41,438 bases of DNA. It comes from Acidobacteriaceae bacterium (GTDB lineage: Bacteria > Acidobacteriota > Terriglobia > Terriglobales > Acidobacteriaceae). This document shows positions 8,272 through 16,965 of this stretch, piece by piece (position 1 is the stretch's first letter; each line of letters starts with the position of its first letter). Position numbers and translations under genes: made by a program. The notes beneath the pieces were generated by a model. That model made no database searches and was not told where the DNA came from. It saw only the letters and a program-made list of their open reading frames with translations. The DNA lies in NCBI GenBank assembly GCA_027307045.1, contig DAHUXR010000035.1, positions 1-41,438 on the forward strand. Reading direction: 5' to 3'.

Positions 8272-9393
8272 ATGCATACGGCCATCAAATCCGAATTCGT
8301 GGAAGGAAAACCCACTCCCACACAGACGATGCGGGCTGCTGTCTATCGCGGTAAAAATGATGTCCGGCTGGAAACGGTCCCTGTGCCGGAAATCGGCAAG
8401 GGAGAGTTGCTGGTACGTGTGCACACCTGCGGCATTTGCGGCACTGACCTGAAGAAGATTCTGACCGGATCGCACTCCGCTCCTCGCATTTTCGGCCACG
8501 AGATGGCGGGGCAAGTGGTTGCGATGGGTCAAGGCGTAAAGGACTTTGCCATTGGCGATCGAGTAATGGTTTTCCATCACATTCCCTGCGGTGAATGCTA
8601 TTACTGCCGAAAAAAGGTTTTTGCACAATGTCCTGTTTATAAACAGGTCGGTGCGACTGCTGGATTTGAGGCCAGCGGTGGCGGTTTTGCCGAATACATT
8701 CGCGTGATGGACTGGATAGTACGCAAGGGAGTGGTGAAAATCCCCGACCAGGTTTCGTACGAACAGGCTTCATTTATCGAACCAGTGAATACGTGCCTGA
8801 AAGCAATTGAATCGTTACAGCTGCAAAGCGATGAAACGGTGCTGGTTATAGGCCAGGGGCCGATTGGGATCATTTTGGCTGCGTTGGCCAAACGGACGGG
8901 TGCGACCGTGGTAACTTCCGATTTGTATCCCCAACGCCTTAAAATAAGTGAGAGCTTCGGGTTAAAGCACAATGTGAATGCAGGGTCGGAAGATCCGGCG
9001 CAACGGGTCAGGGAGATTACTGACGGGCGCGGAGCAGACGCAGCGATCCTGGCGACGGCGGGAAATAGCTTGATAAAGCCCGCCATGGATGCCACGCGTC
9101 CGGGGGGAAGAATCATGCTTTTTGCGCAGACGCAACGGAGCGAAGTGGCAATTGATCCTGCGGCGGTGTGCATGGACGAAAAGACTTTGCTGGGCTCGTA
9201 TAGTGCGTCAGTCGATTTGCAGGACGAGAACGTGCGCCTGGTGTTCAGCGGGGAAATTGATTTTGCCCGGCTGATTTCGCACCGATTTCCGCTGGAGGAA
9301 TCAGTAGAGGCGATTCAACTTGCTTCGCATCCTTCGCCGGACTCAATGAAGATAGTTATCCAACCCGGATTGGAATGGGGGAAACGTATTTGA
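8272..9393 (+). CDS. zinc-dependent MDR alcohol dehydrogenase (first of two in the hopanoid operon)
   Basis: This is a medium-chain dehydrogenase/reductase of 373 residues. The catalytic zinc site is C56 (CGICGTD) with H76-E77 (FGHEMAG). The structural zinc lobe uses C106, C109, C112 and C120. GQGPIG is the NAD(P)-binding loop. Sorbitol- and threonine-dehydrogenase-like enzymes have the same layout. The start at 8272 is 3 nt after hpnG; the ATG at 8329 (MRAAVYRG) would give a more typical MDR N-terminus and cannot be excluded. The substrate is unknown. Its place directly after hpnG suggests it acts on ribosylhopane or a derived polyol, which is inference. Confidence 0.85.
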   Translation: MHTAIKSEFVEGKPTPTQTMRAAVYRGKNDVRLETVPVPEIGKGELLVRVHTCGICGTDLKKILTGSHSAPRIFGHEMAGQVVAMGQGVKDFAIGDRVMVFHHIPCGECYYCRKKVFAQCPVYKQVGATAGFEASGGGFAEYIRVMDWIVRKGVVKIPDQVSYEQASFIEPVNTCLKAIESLQLQSDETVLVIGQGPIGIILAALAKRTGATVVTSDLYPQRLKISESFGLKHNVNAGSEDPAQRVREITDGRGADAAILATAGNSLIKPAMDATRPGGRIMLFAQTQRSEVAIDPAAVCMDEKTLLGSYSASVDLQDENVRLVFSGEIDFARLISHRFPLEESVEAIQLASHPSPDSMKIVIQPGLEWGKRI

Positions 9394-9401
9394 AAGGACA
9401 A

Positions 9402-10436
9402 ATGACAGCCGCAGTCCTCTATGGCAAAGAGGACATCAAGATTGAGAAGGTGCCTATTCCCACGCTTGAACCCGGCGAGGTGCTGGTGAAAGTGAACGTG
9501 GCGCTTACCTGCGGGACTGATCTCAAGGTGTATCAGCGCGGTTATCACGCGCGGATGATTGTTCCGCCGGCGCTCTTTGGCCACGAACTTTCAGGTGTGA
9601 TTGAAGAAGTCGGGCCGGGCGTGCGCGATTTTCGCCGTGGCATGAAAGTTGTCGCGTTGAACTCGGCTCCCTGCGGCGCATGCTTTTATTGCCTGAAACA
9701 CCAGGAAAACATCTGCGAAGATCTTTTGTTCAATAACGGCGCATATGCGGAATACATCAAGATTCCGCGGCGCATTGTTGAAACCAACATGCTGGCGCTG
9801 CCGGATGACCTGAGTTTTGAATCGGCGGCCATGACCGAGCCGCTGGCCTGCGCCTTGCGAGGATTGCAGGAAACGGGTGCGGACATTGGCGATACCGTCA
9901 CCGTCATCGGGGCCGGCCCGTTGGGATTGATGCTGGTACAGGTTGCCAAGCTGACCGGATGCAAAGTGATTTCGGTAGTGAAGCGCGCTGAACAGGTGGC
10001 GGCTGCAAAAAGATTTGGGGCGGACGAAGTGGTCCAGATAGGAAAAACGCACGATCCTATTGACCGCGTAATTGACGTAACGGAAGGCCGCGGGGCGGAT
10101 GTTGTGATTGAAGCCGTGGGACGCCCGCAAACTTGGCAATGGGCGGTGGAAATGGTCCGCCGCGGTGGCGTGGTAAATTTCTTTGGCGGATGCGCCAGCG
10201 GGACGAAAGTCGAGCTGGACACCAACCGGCTGCACTATTCTGAAATCACGCTGAAAGCCACGTTCCACCACACGCCGCAAACCGTCCGCAAGGCGTTTTC
10301 ACTGATTGCGGAAAAGAACGTGAAGAGCACCGACTACGTTACCGGTGAGGCGCCTCTTTCCAAATTGAAGCAAGTCCTGCAACAGATGCTGGACCGCGGG
10401 AGCCAGATTAAAACGGCCATCATTCCCGGCCACTGA
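9402..10436 (+). CDS. zinc-dependent MDR alcohol dehydrogenase (second of two in the hopanoid operon)
   Basis: This second MDR enzyme has 344 residues from the ATG at 9402. The catalytic zinc ligands are C37 (TCGTD) and H61-E62 (FGHELSG). The structural zinc cysteines are C91, C94, C97 and C105. GAGPLG is the dinucleotide-binding loop. It is clearly a paralogue of the preceding gene but diverged, so it is not a recent duplicate. An alternative ATG at 9375 overlaps the previous gene by 19 nt; I prefer 9402 because it gives the usual MDR N-terminus and follows an AAAGGA, although that spacing is short. hpnC starts 2 nt after its stop. Its substrate is not known. Confidence 0.85.
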   Translation: MTAAVLYGKEDIKIEKVPIPTLEPGEVLVKVNVALTCGTDLKVYQRGYHARMIVPPALFGHELSGVIEEVGPGVRDFRRGMKVVALNSAPCGACFYCLKHQENICEDLLFNNGAYAEYIKIPRRIVETNMLALPDDLSFESAAMTEPLACALRGLQETGADIGDTVTVIGAGPLGLMLVQVAKLTGCKVISVVKRAEQVAAAKRFGADEVVQIGKTHDPIDRVIDVTEGRGADVVIEAVGRPQTWQWAVEMVRRGGVVNFFGGCASGTKVELDTNRLHYSEITLKATFHHTPQTVRKAFSLIAEKNVKSTDYVTGEAPLSKLKQVLQQMLDRGSQIKTAIIPGH

Positions 10437-10438
10437 TC

Positions 10439-11371
10439 ATGTCAGTATCGCGCACAAGCACTTCGTCCATGCCGCTCGGGTGGAATGCGCTGCCGGAATC
10501 GTATCGCATTCCGGTCACAGCGCCTTCACTGGAAGAAGCGCGTGCCTATTGCGAGCGGCTGGCAAAATCGCATTATGAAAATTTTTCGGTTGCCACGTGG
10601 TTTCTGCCCAGCCGCCTGCGCCAGCATTTTTACAATGTGTACGCCTACTGCAGGATCTCTGATGATCTGGGCGACGAAGTGGGTGATCCGCAACAATCGC
10701 TGGAATTGCTGGACCAGTGGGAGGCAGAGCTAAACGCCTGCTATGCGGGATCGCCGAAGCATCCCGTGTTTGTTGCGCTGGCTGACACAGTGAAGCAATT
10801 CAGCATCCCACAGCACGAGTTCTCTGATTTGCTGGTCGCGTTCCGGCAGGACCAGACCGTAACGCGTTTTGAGACGTTCGACGACATTCTTGCTTACTGC
10901 CGTTATTCAGCAAACCCGGTCGGCCATCTGGTTCTTTACCTTTGCGGCTATAGTGACGCCGAACGGCAGCAACTCTCTGACCACACCTGCACCGCGCTGC
11001 AACTGGCAAATTTCTGGCAGGACGTTTTCGTGGATTATGGCAAAGGCCGAATTTATCTTCCGCTGGAAGACCTGCGCCGCTTTGGGGTAAGCGGCGACGA
11101 CATTGCGCAACGGCATGCAACACCGCAATTTGTGGCTATGATGAAATTTGAGGTTGAGCGGGCGCGCAATTGGTTTGGCCGAGGACTGCCGCTGGTAAAA
11201 ATGGTCAATCGCGAATTGGCGGTTGATCTTGAGCTCTTCAGCCGCGGTGGCCAGGAGATCCTGAATGCCATTGAGCGCCAGGGCTTTGACGTGTTGCGGA
11301 CTCGGCCGGAGATTTCGAAATCGCGCAAACTGATGCTGGTGCTTCGCGCGGCCATGGGCAAGCTCCTGTGA
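10439..11371 (+). CDS. hpnC: hydroxysqualene synthase HpnC
   Basis: HpnC is a trans-isoprenyl diphosphate synthase fold protein that converts presqualene diphosphate to hydroxysqualene in the HpnCDE route, which replaces eukaryote-type squalene synthase. The first Asp-rich motif reads SDDLGDE at 74-80. The second is in NFWQDVFVDYGKGRIYLP near residue 190. The length of 310 residues is normal. It is separated from hpnD by HpnC-type features such as the GWNALPESYRIP N-terminus. The stop overlaps the hpnD GTG start (GTGA). Confidence 0.93.
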   Translation: MSVSRTSTSSMPLGWNALPESYRIPVTAPSLEEARAYCERLAKSHYENFSVATWFLPSRLRQHFYNVYAYCRISDDLGDEVGDPQQSLELLDQWEAELNACYAGSPKHPVFVALADTVKQFSIPQHEFSDLLVAFRQDQTVTRFETFDDILAYCRYSANPVGHLVLYLCGYSDAERQQLSDHTCTALQLANFWQDVFVDYGKGRIYLPLEDLRRFGVSGDDIAQRHATPQFVAMMKFEVERARNWFGRGLPLVKMVNRELAVDLELFSRGGQEILNAIERQGFDVLRTRPEISKSRKLMLVLRAAMGKLL

Positions 11372-12270
11372 GTGACCAGCTCAGCCATGCCTATGCGGTG
11401 TGCCGTGGCATATCACGCAGGGCGGCCAAGAATTTCTATTACGGTTTCATGGTGCTGCCTTCGGAAAAGCGTAACGCGCTGAGCGCGGTGTACGCATTCA
11501 TGCGCCACGCCGACGATATTTCTGACGAGCCGGGAGTTGATCCGCGGTTAAAGCGCCAGAAGCTTACCGAATGGCTGGACGCGGCGAAGGCGGTATTTTC
11601 CGGCAAAGCAACCGATGATCCTGTGCTGATGGCGCTGGGTGATGCGCAAACGAAATTCAAGATTCCGCCAGAGCTTTTTGAAAAATTGGTCTACGGCACT
11701 GGCCTGGATCTGGATATCCCGCCAGCTTCAGCAGAGTCGCCGGCCATCCTATGCGAAACGTTCGAAGACCTGAAGCAGTATTGCTATTACGTTGCTTCTG
11801 TTGTCGGTTTGGTGTGCATACGTATCTTTGGCTATCAGGATACAAAGGCGGAATTTCTGGCGGAAGACTGCGGGCTGGCATTCCAATTGACCAATATCAT
11901 CCGTGACATTAAAGAAGACGCTTCCATGGGACGGATTTATATTCCCGCGGAAGACATGGCGCGTAGCAATCTAACGGCAGCCAATTTTGCTTCGAGTGTT
12001 TTGCAAAATCCCGCCCAAGTACAGCAACTACGTCCTGCCCTGGAATACGAAGCTGAGCGCGCGCGTAAGTATTATGAGTCGGCGAAGTGGCTGATGGAAT
12101 TGATCGATGAGGACAGCCGGGCCGCTCTCTGGGTGCTGGTGGAAATTTATAGCCGCCTGCTGCAGAAAATCGCGGACCGTAATTACGACGTGCTCACGGA
12201 ACGCGTTAGGCTGACTCTCTGGGAAAAATTGAAAGTGCTATCGCGCGGATTTCTGCTCCGCATCGCATGA
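11368..12270 (+). CDS. hpnD: presqualene diphosphate synthase HpnD
   Basis: HpnD condenses two farnesyl diphosphates to presqualene diphosphate. The two metal-binding motifs are clear: HADDISDE at 47-54 and NIIRDIKEDASMGRIYIP near 176-193. The protein has 300 residues. The start is GTG at 11368, embedded in the hpnC stop. The stop overlaps the hpnE start by 4 nt (ATGA). The tight overlaps through hpnC, hpnD and hpnE indicate translational coupling of the three squalene-forming enzymes. Confidence 0.93.
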   Translation: MSDQLSHAYAVCRGISRRAAKNFYYGFMVLPSEKRNALSAVYAFMRHADDISDEPGVDPRLKRQKLTEWLDAAKAVFSGKATDDPVLMALGDAQTKFKIPPELFEKLVYGTGLDLDIPPASAESPAILCETFEDLKQYCYYVASVVGLVCIRIFGYQDTKAEFLAEDCGLAFQLTNIIRDIKEDASMGRIYIPAEDMARSNLTAANFASSVLQNPAQVQQLRPALEYEAERARKYYESAKWLMELIDEDSRAALWVLVEIYSRLLQKIADRNYDVLTERVRLTLWEKLKVLSRGFLLRIA

Positions 12271-13667
12271 CAGTCGATACCCGACAATATAACGTGGCAA
12301 TCGTGGGCGGCGGACTCGCCGGACTGGCTGCGGGCTGCGCGCTTGCCGAGGCAGGACTGCGCGTCAGTGTCTTTGAGCGGAGGCCCTACGTTGGAGGTCG
12401 CGCCTCTTCTTACGAACATCCAGGCACCGGCGAAGTGGTGGATAACTGCCAGCATGTGCTGCTTGGCTGCTGCACGAACCTGATTAATTTTTACGATCGC
12501 CTGGGCGTGAGTGAGAAAATCCGATGGTTTGACGAATTGACATTCATCGAGCCCGGCGGTCGCACCAGCAGAATGGCGCCATCATTTCTTCCTGCTCCGA
12601 TGCATAACGTTCCAACATTTCTTGGCGCCAAGATGCTGAGTGCCGGTGACAAAATTGCGATCTCCCGGGCCATGGCGGTGATGAGCCGCGGCCTGCCCCA
12701 GGACTCATCGGAGGATTTTCTTTCATGGTTACGGCGACACAAGCAGACGGAACAGGCGATTGAGCGGTTCTGGAAGACCGTGTTGGTAAGCGCGCTGAAT
12801 GAAGATCTGGATCGCATTTCCGTGCGCTATGCTACGCAGGTCTTTCGTGAATCATTTATGAAGTCTGCGGCGGCCGGCAGGATGGGACTGCCCAGCATCC
12901 CGCTGTCGGATTTGTATGGAAAGGCGATTGACTATATACGCGCCAAAAGTGGTGAGGTGCTGCTGCGGTCGTCAGTCACCGCCATGAGACCCAAGCAAGA
13001 CCGCGTGGGCGTGTTGACCGGCGCAGGCGAACAACAGTTTGATTTTGTCGTGCTGGCGGCGCCATTTCAGAACGTGGCCAGCCTGCTGCCGCCGGACCAA
13101 TCTGCCGAGCCGATCAAGCAACAACTCGCAAGCTTTGAGCCGTCATCGATCACGGGAATTCACCTGTGGTTTGACCGTGAGATCACGCCTCTGCCACATG
13201 CGGTGCTGCTGGACCGCACGATTCAATGGATGTTTCATAAATCAAAATTTCATGAAGGCCGGGAAAACGCTGGTCAAGGCAGCTATGTTGAGTTGGTTGT
13301 AAGCGCGTCAAAATCGCTGGTGCAGAAATCGCGCGAAGAAATACTGGAACTGGCCACTCGGGAATTGGCTGAATTCTTTCCCGCTGTGCGCGAAGCGAAG
13401 CTGGTGAAGTCCACGGTGATCAAGGAAATCTATGCCACCTACGCGATTCTTCCCGGACTGGACAAATATCGTCCGGCGGCAAAAACGCAGTGGCCGCAAA
13501 TTTTCCTGGCGGGCGATTGGACGGCGACTGGCTGGCCCGCGACGATGGAAGGCGCTGTCCGTAGCGGATATTTGGCGGCAGAAGCGGTGATGAAAAATGT
13601 GGGACGAGAGCAGAGGTTTATTGTCGCCGATTTGCCACCGACTGGATTTATGAAGCTGTTTTGGTAG
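12267..13667 (+). CDS. hpnE: hydroxysqualene dehydroxylase HpnE (FAD-dependent)
   Basis: HpnE is a phytoene-desaturase-like flavoprotein that reduces hydroxysqualene to squalene. The FAD-binding Rossmann motif VGGGLAGLAAG lies at residues 13-23, followed by VFERRPYVGGRASS, the usual second FAD contact. The C-terminal FAD segment is FLAGDWTATGWPATMEGAVRSG written in pieces as FLAGDWT and MEGAVRSG. The length of 466 residues is typical. It is the last clear gene of the hopanoid block; no hpnB, hpnI-K, hpnN, hpnO or hpnP homologue follows within the window. Confidence 0.93.
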   Translation: MTVDTRQYNVAIVGGGLAGLAAGCALAEAGLRVSVFERRPYVGGRASSYEHPGTGEVVDNCQHVLLGCCTNLINFYDRLGVSEKIRWFDELTFIEPGGRTSRMAPSFLPAPMHNVPTFLGAKMLSAGDKIAISRAMAVMSRGLPQDSSEDFLSWLRRHKQTEQAIERFWKTVLVSALNEDLDRISVRYATQVFRESFMKSAAAGRMGLPSIPLSDLYGKAIDYIRAKSGEVLLRSSVTAMRPKQDRVGVLTGAGEQQFDFVVLAAPFQNVASLLPPDQSAEPIKQQLASFEPSSITGIHLWFDREITPLPHAVLLDRTIQWMFHKSKFHEGRENAGQGSYVELVVSASKSLVQKSREEILELATRELAEFFPAVREAKLVKSTVIKEIYATYAILPGLDKYRPAAKTQWPQIFLAGDWTATGWPATMEGAVRSGYLAAEAVMKNVGREQRFIVADLPPTGFMKLFW

Positions 13668-13914
13668 GTATTTCTACAGGTTTGCAACCGATCATTCGCT
13701 CTACGATAGATTTCCATCCACTTTAATCCTTTGCTTTCAGTGGTTTCCGGCTACTGCTGGCAGGACGCCCTTCAGGGGTTGTCGAAGCCAGTACGGGGCG
13801 CGAGCAGCATTAGGAAATTTAACATCGCTTTAATTTTGTACCGTGCAGTGTGGGCGCATGATCCTGAATGTTAGATCGGTCCTCCCCCTGAATTTAAGGA
13901 AAAGGACAGACGAG

Positions 13915-14010
13915 ATGAGCGAGTCGCAACAATTCAAGAATTTCCGGATATGGGCAGCCGTGGCAGTTGCTCTGGTTTATGTGGTTCTGGCGGTGAGTGG
14001 GCACGCCTAA
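13915..14010 (+). CDS. 31-residue single-pass membrane peptide
   Basis: This short ORF (ATG to TAA) is preceded by AAGGAAAAGGAC about 8-20 nt upstream, a good ribosome-binding region. The peptide has a polar N-terminus (MSESQQFKNFR) and then one hydrophobic helix (about residues 12-29, WAAVAVALVYVVLAVS). The GC pattern and the 13-bp hairpin terminator 50 nt downstream support a real short transcript. No family is known to me. The 247 nt between hpnE and this ORF hold nothing else I can name. Confidence 0.5.
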   Translation: MSESQQFKNFRIWAAVAVALVYVVLAVSGHA

Positions 14011-14060
14011 GAACTGAAGACAATTTTAGAAGCGCACCGACCCTCCCTTGCGCTTTATCG

Positions 14061-14099
14061 AAAGATCAGCACGGTCGAACCTGGCGTGCTGATCTTTTG
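14061..14099 (+). terminator. strong intrinsic terminator, probably bidirectional
   Basis: AAAGATCAGCACG (14061-14073) pairs perfectly with CGTGCTGATCTTT (14085-14097) around an 11-nt loop, and TTTT follows the stem on the plus strand. It would end the small-peptide transcript. Read on the minus strand it lies 20 nt after the ribE stop and has a shorter T-run, so it may also serve the ribE-ribD-ftsY transcript. Confidence 0.8.
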
Positions 14100-14117
14100 T
14101 TTGCAGCGTGCCCCGAT

Positions 14118-14774
14118 TTAGAAACCCAGTCGTATCAGTTCCGCTGCCGTAAGCTTGCCTTGTATCCTGCCGTGGGCCATCTTCTCGGCGTATTTTGCCA
14201 GAACATCCACTTCAATATTCACTGGGTCGCCATCGCGGAGTGCGCGAAGGTTGGTCGTTTGCCAGGTGTGCGGGATGATAGCGATTTCCACGTGCCTGCC
14301 ATCAATGCCTGCTACGGTGAGACTGATGCCTTCAATCGTGATCGAGCCTTGCGGAACCACATATCGCGAAAGCTCAGGCGGCAATTCGACAATCAGGCGC
14401 CAGTCATCGCGAAACTTGATCTTTTGCAGGCTGACGATGGAGCCGACGCCGTCCACGTGACCCTGCACCACATGGCCACCCATGCGGTCCTGGGCCTTGG
14501 CCGGTAATTCCAGATTCACAATTGTCCCGGCTTTCAATCGTTGCAGCGATGTACGGTTTAAAGTCTCTTCTGCAAGGTCGGCAGAAAATTGATGTTCCCC
14601 GATGTCAAGCGAGGTGAGGCAGACGCCGTTCACGGCGACGCTGTCACCAGTCTTCAATTCGGACGGAATGGTCGCGGCCTTGATAGTGAGGCGTGTGACG
14701 GAGCCGCGGTTCTGGCCAGCCATGCGCTCGGTGGAAGCGATTTCGCCCGTTTCCCGAATGAGTCCGGTAAACAT
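14118..14774 (-). CDS. ribE: riboflavin synthase, alpha subunit
   Basis: The enzyme dismutates two 6,7-dimethyl-8-ribityllumazines to riboflavin. It starts with the family hallmark MFTGLI and contains two lumazine-binding repeats of about 95 residues each. The first is marked by SVAVNGVCLT and the second by MGGHVVQGHVDGVG and GSITIEGISLTV. The length is 218 residues. I use the ATG at 14774, whose A is shared with the ribD TGA stop, rather than the TTG one codon earlier. The one-base overlap indicates coupled translation with ribD. The usual ribA/B and ribH genes are not in the window. Confidence 0.94.
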   Translation of the reverse strand: MFTGLIRETGEIASTERMAGQNRGSVTRLTIKAATIPSELKTGDSVAVNGVCLTSLDIGEHQFSADLAEETLNRTSLQRLKAGTIVNLELPAKAQDRMGGHVVQGHVDGVGSIVSLQKIKFRDDWRLIVELPPELSRYVVPQGSITIEGISLTVAGIDGRHVEIAIIPHTWQTTNLRALRDGDPVNIEVDVLAKYAEKMAHGRIQGKLTAAELIRLGF

Positions 14775-15952
14775 CAAATATGCGCCTCCGGCGCCAGATA
14801 AGGATCGCGCAGGTAGCCTTCGACCGCGAAATCCTCGCCGAAGCGATGTAGAACGATGTCTTTCACCTGCGCTGCTTCACTGAGACGGCGGAACCCTTCG
14901 CCGCCGGCAAAAGGCACAGATCCGCCACCGGCAAGAATCTTGGGCGCGTAATAAAGAAAAATTTTGTCCACCACGCCCGCGGCAAGCGCGGTCCAGTTAA
15001 CCAGTGCGCCACCTTCAATGAGCAGGCTGGTGATCCCTAATTCACCCAGACGAGCGGCGATTTTGGCGAGGTCGGGGCGGCCATCGCTCGAGCCTAGCGG
15101 GATCTGTTCCACGCGAATGCCATGTTCTTCCAGGAGACGGCGTTTTTTTTCTTCGGCAAAGGAGCAGAAGATCAGCACGTCATCCTTGGCGGTCTTGACC
15201 AGGCGGGATTCCAGCGGACAACGCAGGCGCGAGTCAAGCACAACGCGCAGCAGCGGTAGCCGTCGAGGAAGACCGGTGCGGTCGGTGAGCAAAGGATCGT
15301 CCGCGATGATGGTGCCAACGCCGACCATGATCGCATCTGACTCGTGTCGCAGCTCTTGCACGTGAGCGCGAGCTTCTTCGCTGGTGATCCAGCCCCCGGT
15401 AGCGCCGGTCGCGCCCAAAGCTGATGGGTTAAAGGAATCACCAGGTGGCGGAGCGATTTTGCCATCCAGCGTCATGCCAGATTTCAGAGTGACCAGCGGC
15501 TTGCGAGCTAGGATGAACCGCGCAAATGCTTCATTGATCCGGCGAGCTTCTGCTTCGAGCAAGCCTGTTTCAACCGCGACCCCGGCTGCTCGCAACTGTT
15601 CGAATCCCTTTCCCGCAACCTTGGGATTAGGATCTGACATGGCCGCGACCACGCGCTTAATGCCCGCAGCAATCAGTGCGTCAGTGCATGGCGGCGTGCG
15701 ACCCTGATGGCAATGCGGCTCAAGATTGAGATAGATAGTGCCGCCACGAGCATGAGCCCCAGCTTGCTCAAGGGCCAGGATCTCTGCGTGCTTCAGGCCA
15801 TCAAATGTGTAGAAGGCTTCGCCAGCGAACTGCCCACTGGCGTCGGTAATGACCGCACCGACGCGAGCGCCGGGAGAGGTAAGTCCGTTGCCACGGCGCG
15901 CAAGCTCTATTGCGCGACGCATGAAGTGCTCGTCTTGTGCAGAAAATGCCAT
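14774..15952 (-). CDS. ribD: bifunctional riboflavin biosynthesis deaminase/reductase with altered zinc site
   Basis: RibD deaminates and then reduces the pyrimidine intermediate of riboflavin synthesis. The N-terminal deaminase domain (about 1-150) has H55-A-E57. The C-terminal reductase domain begins near VTLKSGMTLDGKIA and ends around 385. Two departures are visible in the deaminase. The usual PC-S/C-H-x-GRTPPC zinc motif reads EPHCHQGRTPPC, so the first ligand Cys is His80 (C81 and C89 remain). The usual SPNPxVGAV reads SPGARVGAV. The codon is CAT in this sequence. Whether a shifted or His ligand still holds zinc is unknown. The length of 392 residues is normal. It lies 27 nt after ftsY. 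Confidence 0.93.
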   Translation of the reverse strand: MAFSAQDEHFMRRAIELARRGNGLTSPGARVGAVITDASGQFAGEAFYTFDGLKHAEILALEQAGAHARGGTIYLNLEPHCHQGRTPPCTDALIAAGIKRVVAAMSDPNPKVAGKGFEQLRAAGVAVETGLLEAEARRINEAFARFILARKPLVTLKSGMTLDGKIAPPPGDSFNPSALGATGATGGWITSEEARAHVQELRHESDAIMVGVGTIIADDPLLTDRTGLPRRLPLLRVVLDSRLRCPLESRLVKTAKDDVLIFCSFAEEKKRRLLEEHGIRVEQIPLGSSDGRPDLAKIAARLGELGITSLLIEGGALVNWTALAAGVVDKIFLYYAPKILAGGGSVPFAGGEGFRRLSEAAQVKDIVLHRFGEDFAVEGYLRDPYLAPEAHI

Positions 15953-15979
15953 GATTTACACGATGGCCGATTCGCGAAA

Positions 15980-16930
15980 TTAGTTCGTCGAGAATAATGA
16001 CTCGGCAAAATTCTCAGCATTGAACGGCAAGAGATCGCCGACCTTTTCACCCACTCCCACATATCGCACCGGCAAGCCAAGCTCACGGGAAATGGCCACC
16101 ACGACGCCGCCTTTTGCCGTACCGTCGAGCTTGGTAAGAACAATTCCCGTCACGCCTGCCGATTCGGTGAACATACGCGCCTGCTGCAATCCGTTCTGGC
16201 CGGTGGTGGCGTCCATCACGAGCAGGACCTCATGCGGCGCTCCGGGAATAATACGTTGCGCGGTACGCTTCATTTTTTCCAACTCGGCCATGAGGCTGCT
16301 TTTCGTGTGCAGGCGGCCGGCGGTATCGATGATCACGCTGTCCGTGTGGCGGGCCTTGGCGGCGTTGAGCGCATCATAAAGCACCGCTGAAGGGTCGCCG
16401 CCCGGCTTGGTCTTGATCACTTCCACGCCTGTACGTGAGCCCCAGACTTCAAGCTGTTCAATGGCTGCGGCGCGGAACGTGTCTGCCGCGCAGAGCAGAA
16501 CGGTTTTGCGTTCAGTGCGCAAAGCGTGCGCCAGCTTGCCGATAGTGGTTGTTTTCCCTGTGCCGTTCACCCCCACTACCATAATGATTTCCGGCTCGCC
16601 TTTCGCAGGTTTGCCGGCACGTGCGGGAGTCGCGTTCAGAATGGCAAGCACCTGCTCCTTGATCAATTTTTTAAGCTCGGCGGTATCCTTGATCTGCTTG
16701 CGATCGGCTTTCTCGCGGAGTTTTGACAATATCTCCTGTGTGGTTTTCATGCCCAGATCAGAGCCGAGCAGGATCCCTTCCAGATCGTCCAGCGTGCTGC
16801 TGTCGATCTCCTTGGTCAAGGCCATCACTTCATCAATGCGCTCGCTCAGGTTCTCGCGCGTGCGCGTGACCGCCTGCTTCATTTTGTCGAGGAACGATGG
16901 TTGTGGTGTTCCGAATAAGGTCTGAATCAT
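15980..16930 (-). CDS. ftsY: signal recognition particle receptor FtsY
   Basis: FtsY is the SRP receptor GTPase at the inner membrane. This is a short form (316 residues) with only a brief N-terminal segment before the N domain, without the long acidic A domain of enterobacterial FtsY. The NG-domain motifs are G1 GVNGTGKTTT, DTFRAAA, DTAGRLHT, TKLDGTAKGG and the C-terminal VGVGEKVGDLLPF. The SRP RNA gene is also in this window, at about 33.4 kb. ftsY appears to be the first gene of an ftsY-ribD-ribE transcript. Confidence 0.95.
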   Translation of the reverse strand: MIQTLFGTPQPSFLDKMKQAVTRTRENLSERIDEVMALTKEIDSSTLDDLEGILLGSDLGMKTTQEILSKLREKADRKQIKDTAELKKLIKEQVLAILNATPARAGKPAKGEPEIIMVVGVNGTGKTTTIGKLAHALRTERKTVLLCAADTFRAAAIEQLEVWGSRTGVEVIKTKPGGDPSAVLYDALNAAKARHTDSVIIDTAGRLHTKSSLMAELEKMKRTAQRIIPGAPHEVLLVMDATTGQNGLQQARMFTESAGVTGIVLTKLDGTAKGGVVVAISRELGLPVRYVGVGEKVGDLLPFNAENFAESLFSTN

Positions 16931-16959
16931 CGCGTTTATGAGTATCTGCTGAAGCTTTG

Positions 16960-16965
16960 ATTATA
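16960..16965 (-). promoter_or_regulatory. -10 box (TATAAT) ahead of ftsY
   Basis: Reading the minus strand, a perfect TATAAT lies 29 nt before the ftsY ATG. No convincing -35 element sits at the standard spacing. The box would drive the ftsY-ribD-ribE unit. Confidence 0.4.

Noticed and set aside
13668..13914. Possible FMN riboswitch near the riboflavin genes
   Set aside because: The gap lies downstream of ribE, on the wrong side, and lacks the conserved FMN-aptamer stretches. The 27-nt ftsY-ribD gap is too short for one.
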